This document shows positions 59,661-64,000 of a DNA stretch of 64,000 bases, piece after piece. The DNA lies in contig NZ_JAQGJM010000009.1 of the NCBI RefSeq assembly GCF_028290625.1, positions 124,001 through 188,000 of the forward strand, in the 5' to 3' direction. The notes below the pieces were generated by a model that searched no databases, had not been told where the DNA came from, and was given only the letters and a program-made list of their open reading frames with translations. Source of the stretch: Devosia sp. Its GTDB lineage: Bacteria > Pseudomonadota > Alphaproteobacteria > Rhizobiales > Devosiaceae. The position numbers were made by a program, and so were the translations under genes. Every line of letters begins with the position of its first letter. Positions within the stretch are counted from its first letter, which is position 1.

Positions 59661-61277
59661 ATGATCGTCAACAAAACGATGTTCCCGGTGCAGACCGGTT
59701 TCTCCGTGATCTCGCAGATGCAGCAGCAGCTGTCCGACATGCAGATGCAGCTCGGCAGTGGCCAGAAGGCATCAACGCTGGCTGGCATGGGGCGCGACCT
59801 GCCGATGTCGCTCAGCGTGCGCTCGCGGCTCGACAAGATCGAAGGCTATTCGGGCAATATCGACATCATCGATCTGCGCCTGAGCTTTCTCGACAAAGCC
59901 ATGAGCCGGTTCGACGCGATCGAAAGTGAAGCGCGCACCGCAGTCACCACCGGTGACTATGGCACCAACGACATCAACATGGCGACGCTGCCGGGCCTGT
60001 CCCTTGCCCGGCTCGACGAAGTCGTCACCATGCTGAACCAGGATGTTGCCGGGCGCTACCTGTTCGGTGGCAATGTCACCGACAAGCCGCCGGTCCAGAC
60101 TACCGACGTATTGCTAAACGGCGAAGGCGGCCGGCTTGGCTATCGGCAGATCCTGTCCGAGCGCCTGGCGGCCGACCAGGGCACGGACGGATTGGGGCGG
60201 CTGAGCCTGCCCGCCGTCGTCGCCGGCAGTGGCGCGGTCCACCTGGCCGAGGATGGCACGCATCCGTTTGGCTACAAGCTCTCCACGGTCTCCACCAACG
60301 GCGCTCCGGCCATTGCGGTGACCCAACCCGCCGGGACGCCGAAAGACCTGTCGGTGACCTTCTCTGCAGAGCCTACGCCGGGCCAGCATGTCATCATCGG
60401 CATGACATTGCCCGATGGCAGCGAGACGCAGATTACCCTGACGGCCACAACCGACGCCATTCCCGGCGACGGCGGCTTCCAGATCGATGCCGATCCGGAC
60501 GTGATGGCCGCCAATTTCCGTACGGCGCTGGAGACCAGCCTCAAGCAGAAGACCAGCGGAGAACTGCAGGCGGCATCGACCTTCGCCGCCGCCAAGGACT
60601 TCTTTGATGAGGCAGGCATACCCAAGCGTCCCGCGGGCGGCCCGCCGGCCACTAGCCTCGTGGATGCCGATCCTGCTGAGGTGGTGTTCTGGTATGCTGG
60701 CGAAACCAGCGCCGATCCGCGCTCCAGCGTTGCGGCCAAGGTCGATGATGCAACGACGGCCAAATATGGCATCCAAGCCACCGAAAGCGGGCTGCTGAAG
60801 CTGGTTCGAACGCAGGCGGCTCTGGCGGTGACCACGTATCCGGTCGAAGCCGATGTGCGGGCCACGCCCGCCATCGAGCAGATCAGGCTCGATGCCATGG
60901 CGCTGCCGGATGACGCTACCCGCGTCGCCAAGCTGGAAGAGTACGAAGCCGCGGTCAGCGCGGGCTATCGGCAATCGCGGGATTTGTTCGATGGCATGGC
61001 CAGCCGGCAACAAAAGGCGATGTCGGAAGGCCACAATGCCGAGGCCGGCTCGATCGAGCGCATCACCATGGATCTGGCGGTGGCCACCATGGCCAGCCAC
61101 AGCGCCTCGGAACGCCACACCAACTACAAGAACCAGCTGGAAAATCTGCTGACCAATGTCGAAACGGTCAGCCAGAACGACACGGCGATGGCGATCCTGG
61201 CGCTGCAGACCCGGTTGCAGGCGAGCTACCAGGTGACCGCAGCGGTGAGCAAACTCAGCCTGTCGAATTATATGTAG
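59661..61277 (+). CDS. flgL: Flagellar hook-associated protein FlgL / flagellin-like
   Basis: FPVQTGFSVISQMQQQLSDMQMQLGSGQKASTLAGMGRD; LLNQDVAGRYLFGGN; position after flgK. Confidence 0.85.
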   Translation: MIVNKTMFPVQTGFSVISQMQQQLSDMQMQLGSGQKASTLAGMGRDLPMSLSVRSRLDKIEGYSGNIDIIDLRLSFLDKAMSRFDAIESEARTAVTTGDYGTNDINMATLPGLSLARLDEVVTMLNQDVAGRYLFGGNVTDKPPVQTTDVLLNGEGGRLGYRQILSERLAADQGTDGLGRLSLPAVVAGSGAVHLAEDGTHPFGYKLSTVSTNGAPAIAVTQPAGTPKDLSVTFSAEPTPGQHVIIGMTLPDGSETQITLTATTDAIPGDGGFQIDADPDVMAANFRTALETSLKQKTSGELQAASTFAAAKDFFDEAGIPKRPAGGPPATSLVDADPAEVVFWYAGETSADPRSSVAAKVDDATTAKYGIQATESGLLKLVRTQAALAVTTYPVEADVRATPAIEQIRLDAMALPDDATRVAKLEEYEAAVSAGYRQSRDLFDGMASRQQKAMSEGHNAEAGSIERITMDLAVATMASHSASERHTNYKNQLENLLTNVETVSQNDTAMAILALQTRLQASYQVTAAVSKLSLSNYM

Positions 61278-61298
61278 CTGCCGATCAGCAATGACGAA

Positions 61299-61326
61299 GC
61301 CCCTGGCCTTGGCCGGGGGCTTTTCG
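61299..61326 (+). terminator. Terminator after flgL
   Basis: AAGCCCC-TGGCCTTGGCC-GGGGGCTTTT. Confidence 0.75.
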
Positions 61327-61382
61327 TTTGCCGGTGAAAGTCACCGTCGGCGACGCGCTAGATGTTCAATATCCCCAAACAA

Positions 61383-61412
61383 AAAAGCCCCCGACCGAAG
61401 TCAGGGGCTTTT
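61383..61412 (-). terminator. Terminator after flaF
   Basis: On minus strand AAAAGCCCCTGAC-TTCG-GTCGGGGGCTTTTTT, UUCG tetraloop and T tract. Confidence 0.85.
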
Positions 61413-61430
61413 CATTATCGGTCCTGCCGA

Positions 61431-61802
61431 TCAGGCCGGCATGGCGCGGAGGCCGGCGGCGATCTGGCGGTTGATGTTGATGATGCCGTCGAGTTTCTGC
61501 GGCTGGGGTTCCATGGTCAATTCGCGTGTCTGGTTCAGGATGAACAGGCCGAGGTTGACGATGTTCTGGCGAGTCTGGTGGGGGAGGGGGCTATCTTCCA
61601 TGGCGGCCGAGCTCATGAAGATGGTCCAGAGCTTGCGGTTGAACGTGAGCGCCTTGCTCAGCTGATCGAAGTCCTGGGGCCAGGTGTCTCGAATATTCTG
61701 CAGGGAAGCCGCGGCTTTGATCAGCAGGGCCGCTTCACGCTCGCGGGGGGTCTCAACGGTCTTGGTCACCTGCTGATAAGCTTGCGCCCCGTGATGCTGC
61801 AT
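61431..61802 (-). CDS. flaF: Flagellar biosynthesis regulator FlaF
   Basis: YQQVTKTVETPREREAALLIKAAASLQNI...FNRKLWTIFMSSAAMEDSPLPHQTRQNIVNLGLFILNQTREL. Confidence 0.9.
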   Translation of the reverse strand: MQHHGAQAYQQVTKTVETPREREAALLIKAAASLQNIRDTWPQDFDQLSKALTFNRKLWTIFMSSAAMEDSPLPHQTRQNIVNLGLFILNQTRELTMEPQPQKLDGIININRQIAAGLRAMPA

Positions 61803-62184
61803 TTTCGATAAGTTCCTGTTCGAATTGAATAAGTTGCTTCGCCGACTTAAGAGCTTTGTACAATGTGCCCGTTAAGATGTCGTTACTAATTCGATCCACA
61901 ATGGCCATACTGGACGGGGCGGCGGTGACGATGTCGTTGATCAGAGAGAAGTATTCCCGACGCAAGACATCAGTATTATTCTCTATATACATGATCTGCA
62001 CCGCCAGGTAGACGCGCTTGGCGGGCGTATCCGCGGTAGTTGGTGTCAGGATGTCCTTTTCACGAAGAATAGGCGCCTGGCCCTCTATAAATAGTCGCGT
62101 GCGCTGGTCCGAGTTGGTGATGATGCAATTGCCCACCAGCAGCTTCTCACCCGGCTTCAGTTCGACCTTGAGTGCCAATTGCAT
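61753..62184 (-). CDS. flbT: Flagellin post-transcriptional regulator FlbT
   Basis: MQLALKVELKPGEKLLVGNCIITNSDQRTRLFIEGQAPILREKDILTPTTADTPAKRVYLAVQIMYIEN; overlaps flaF start. Confidence 0.92.
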   Translation of the reverse strand: MQLALKVELKPGEKLLVGNCIITNSDQRTRLFIEGQAPILREKDILTPTTADTPAKRVYLAVQIMYIENNTDVLRREYFSLINDIVTAAPSSMAIVDRISNDILTGTLYKALKSAKQLIQFEQELIENAASRGASLSAGDQDR

Positions 62185-62259
62185 GCCTCCGAATTGAATC
62201 AATTCGTAATCGTTGTAGCCCAAACCGTCCCGGCGTGCCGATAGGGGAGGCGAAAAAAG

Positions 62260-62286
62260 AAAAGGCGGGCACGAGGCCCGCCTTTT
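62260..62286 (-). terminator. Terminator after flagellin
   Basis: AAAAGGCGGGC-(5-nt loop)-GCCCGCCTTTT, 11-bp stem. Confidence 0.85.
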
Positions 62287-62307
62287 CCGATAGTTGCCGA
62301 GCCGTGA

Positions 62308-63735
62308 TTAACGGAGCAGCTGGAGCACGCCCTGGTCGGCCTGGTTGGCCATCGACAGGGTCGACTGAGCCAGGGACTGACGGGTCTGAAGAGCCAGCAT
62401 GTTGGCGGCTTCCAGGTTCATGTCGGCCAGGGTCAGGTTGCCAGCACCGGTTTCCAGAGTGTTGGTCATGGACTTGGTGAAGTCCTGACGGTTCTGGACG
62501 ATCGACAGGTTCGAGCCGAAGGACGAAGCCTGCGAACGAACCGAAGTCAGAGCGGTGCCGATCTGAGCGATGTACTTGTCGATGTTGTCGTCGCTATCCA
62601 GATCCTTGGCAGCAAGCGTCGTCGTGACCTTGAGGTTCGACGAGTTGACGGCCTTCTGGCCCTTGGTGCTGATGTCGATCGAGGAGGTGCCGGTTTCGTT
62701 GAAGGTGATCTTCAACTTGTCGCCACGCAGCAGGTTGATACCGTTGAACGAAGCATCGTCCGACAGCTTGTCGAGCTGGTCACGCAGCTGGTTGAACTGG
62801 GTGGCCAGGTCGGAACGGACGGTGTTGCCAGCGATGCTGGCCGAACCGCTCATGAAGGTGGTGCCGGCAACGGTCAGGGCCTGGGTCGAGTCGTTTTCGA
62901 TACGGAGCTTGCCGTTGTCGTTCGACGCACGAACCTTGCCCTGAAGCGAAACGGTGTCGTTGATGGTGTTGACCATTTCGTCGGCAGTCTTGGTCGCAAA
63001 GGTCTGCACGGCAGTGCCGAAGCTGGCGGCCATACCACCAGTTACGGTGCCTTCCGTCAGAGCTGCAGCGGTAACAGCAGTCGCGGTGCTGTCCATTTTG
63101 GTGACTACCAGCTTGCCGGTGGCGTCGACCGAAGCTGTAACTTTCACACTGGCAGTATCGGTAGCGGAGTTGATCTTATCGGCGATCATCTGCTGGGTGT
63201 CACCAGTGGCCAAGGTGATATCGGCCGTGGTGTTCGTGCCGTCGCCGACCTTGAACTGCTTGCCATTGTCGGCAAGGAGAACCGTGCCTGCAACGACGCT
63301 GGAGGTCGAGACTGCCTTGGAGGTCAGAACGCTGGCAGTACCGAGCGAACCGCCGGTCAGCGTGATGGCGCTGCCCACGAGAGCAGTCGGGGGAGGGGAA
63401 GCCAGGGTGTAGGACGCGGTCGCGAAGGACTTGTCCTGGCGAGCCTGACGCAGAGTGGACTGCATCGATTCCAGGTTCTTGGTGATCGAGGTCAGGCCGT
63501 TATTGGCAGCTTCGATGGTCTTGACGCCATTGGCCATCGAATCCATCAGGTTGTTCAGGTCGTTCGAACGGCTGTTCAGCGAAGCGGCCGTAAAGAAGTT
63601 GGTCGGGTTGTCGAGGGCCGAGTTGACCTTGTTGCCGGTCGACAGGCGGTCCTGGGTCTTGTTCATCAGGGTCGCAGTGCCCTGGAGAGCCGACAGGTTT
63701 GAACGGACGGCTGCCGTCAAATTGATATTGGCCAT
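62308..63735 (-). CDS. Flagellin
   Basis: MANINLTAAVRSNLSALQGTATLMNKTQDRLSTGNKVNSALDNPTNFFTAASLNSR; C-terminal LTLADMNLEAANMLALQTRQSLAQSTLSMANQADQGVLQLLR. Confidence 0.97.
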   Translation of the reverse strand: MANINLTAAVRSNLSALQGTATLMNKTQDRLSTGNKVNSALDNPTNFFTAASLNSRSNDLNNLMDSMANGVKTIEAANNGLTSITKNLESMQSTLRQARQDKSFATASYTLASPPPTALVGSAITLTGGSLGTASVLTSKAVSTSSVVAGTVLLADNGKQFKVGDGTNTTADITLATGDTQQMIADKINSATDTASVKVTASVDATGKLVVTKMDSTATAVTAAALTEGTVTGGMAASFGTAVQTFATKTADEMVNTINDTVSLQGKVRASNDNGKLRIENDSTQALTVAGTTFMSGSASIAGNTVRSDLATQFNQLRDQLDKLSDDASFNGINLLRGDKLKITFNETGTSSIDISTKGQKAVNSSNLKVTTTLAAKDLDSDDNIDKYIAQIGTALTSVRSQASSFGSNLSIVQNRQDFTKSMTNTLETGAGNLTLADMNLEAANMLALQTRQSLAQSTLSMANQADQGVLQLLR

Positions 63736-64000
63736 TCTTGTAGTCCTTTTCTAGGATTCGATTAGTTACGAACGCCTCTTCCTGAGACGCCCTAATCCTT
63801 GCCCGACAGGATATAAAAATTGGTTAATTGGACCCGTGCATTGGCAACTATCTGTACGATTTCAACGGCCGGTTAATGGCGTGTGAAGAGGCAGGTTTTG
63901 CCCGGAAACGCCTGATAGCGCGGGCGCTCGGCAAGGTTTGCCGAGTGGCTTGTGGACAGATTGAGAATGCCGGGACGTCGTGGCGCCGGCCCTGCGCTAT

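Overview
This 64 kb window is a GC-rich alphaproteobacterial chromosome segment. Gene content suggests Hyphomicrobiales, possibly Devosia-like, but that is inference. Most of it is ordinary core genome: kup, OYE-family oxidoreductase, ilvC, leuA, acs, a FemAB-like/flippase pair, prfC, a siroheme/sulfite-reduction operon (cysG-DUF2849-cysI-cysH-fpr-fdx), ycjX/ycjF-type genes, metA, and a flagellar block (flgE-flgK-flgL, flaF-flbT, flagellin). There is one tRNA-Lys(CTT) and several intergenic palindromic repeats. I saw no CRISPR array, rRNA, prophage, intact IS element or recognisable defence island. The items most worth follow-up are: (1) a 1822-aa membrane-anchored protein built from long tandem 11-residue repeats, resembling the Agrobacterium Growth Pole Ring protein, divergent from an Hpt gene; (2) an in-frame CysH-DUF934 fusion inside a ferredoxin/FNR-linked sulfite reduction operon; (3) a probable plcP-agt type lipid-remodelling pair followed by tandem MFS paralogs; (4) a candidate Leu-rich leader peptide and attenuator upstream of leuA; (5) a tandem segmental duplication carrying two small secreted Cys-pair proteins plus their conserved flanking DNA; (6) a secreted PDZ protein with an extreme Asp/Glu tail; (7) a sigma-54 promoter in front of flgE. 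No calls were checked by database search.
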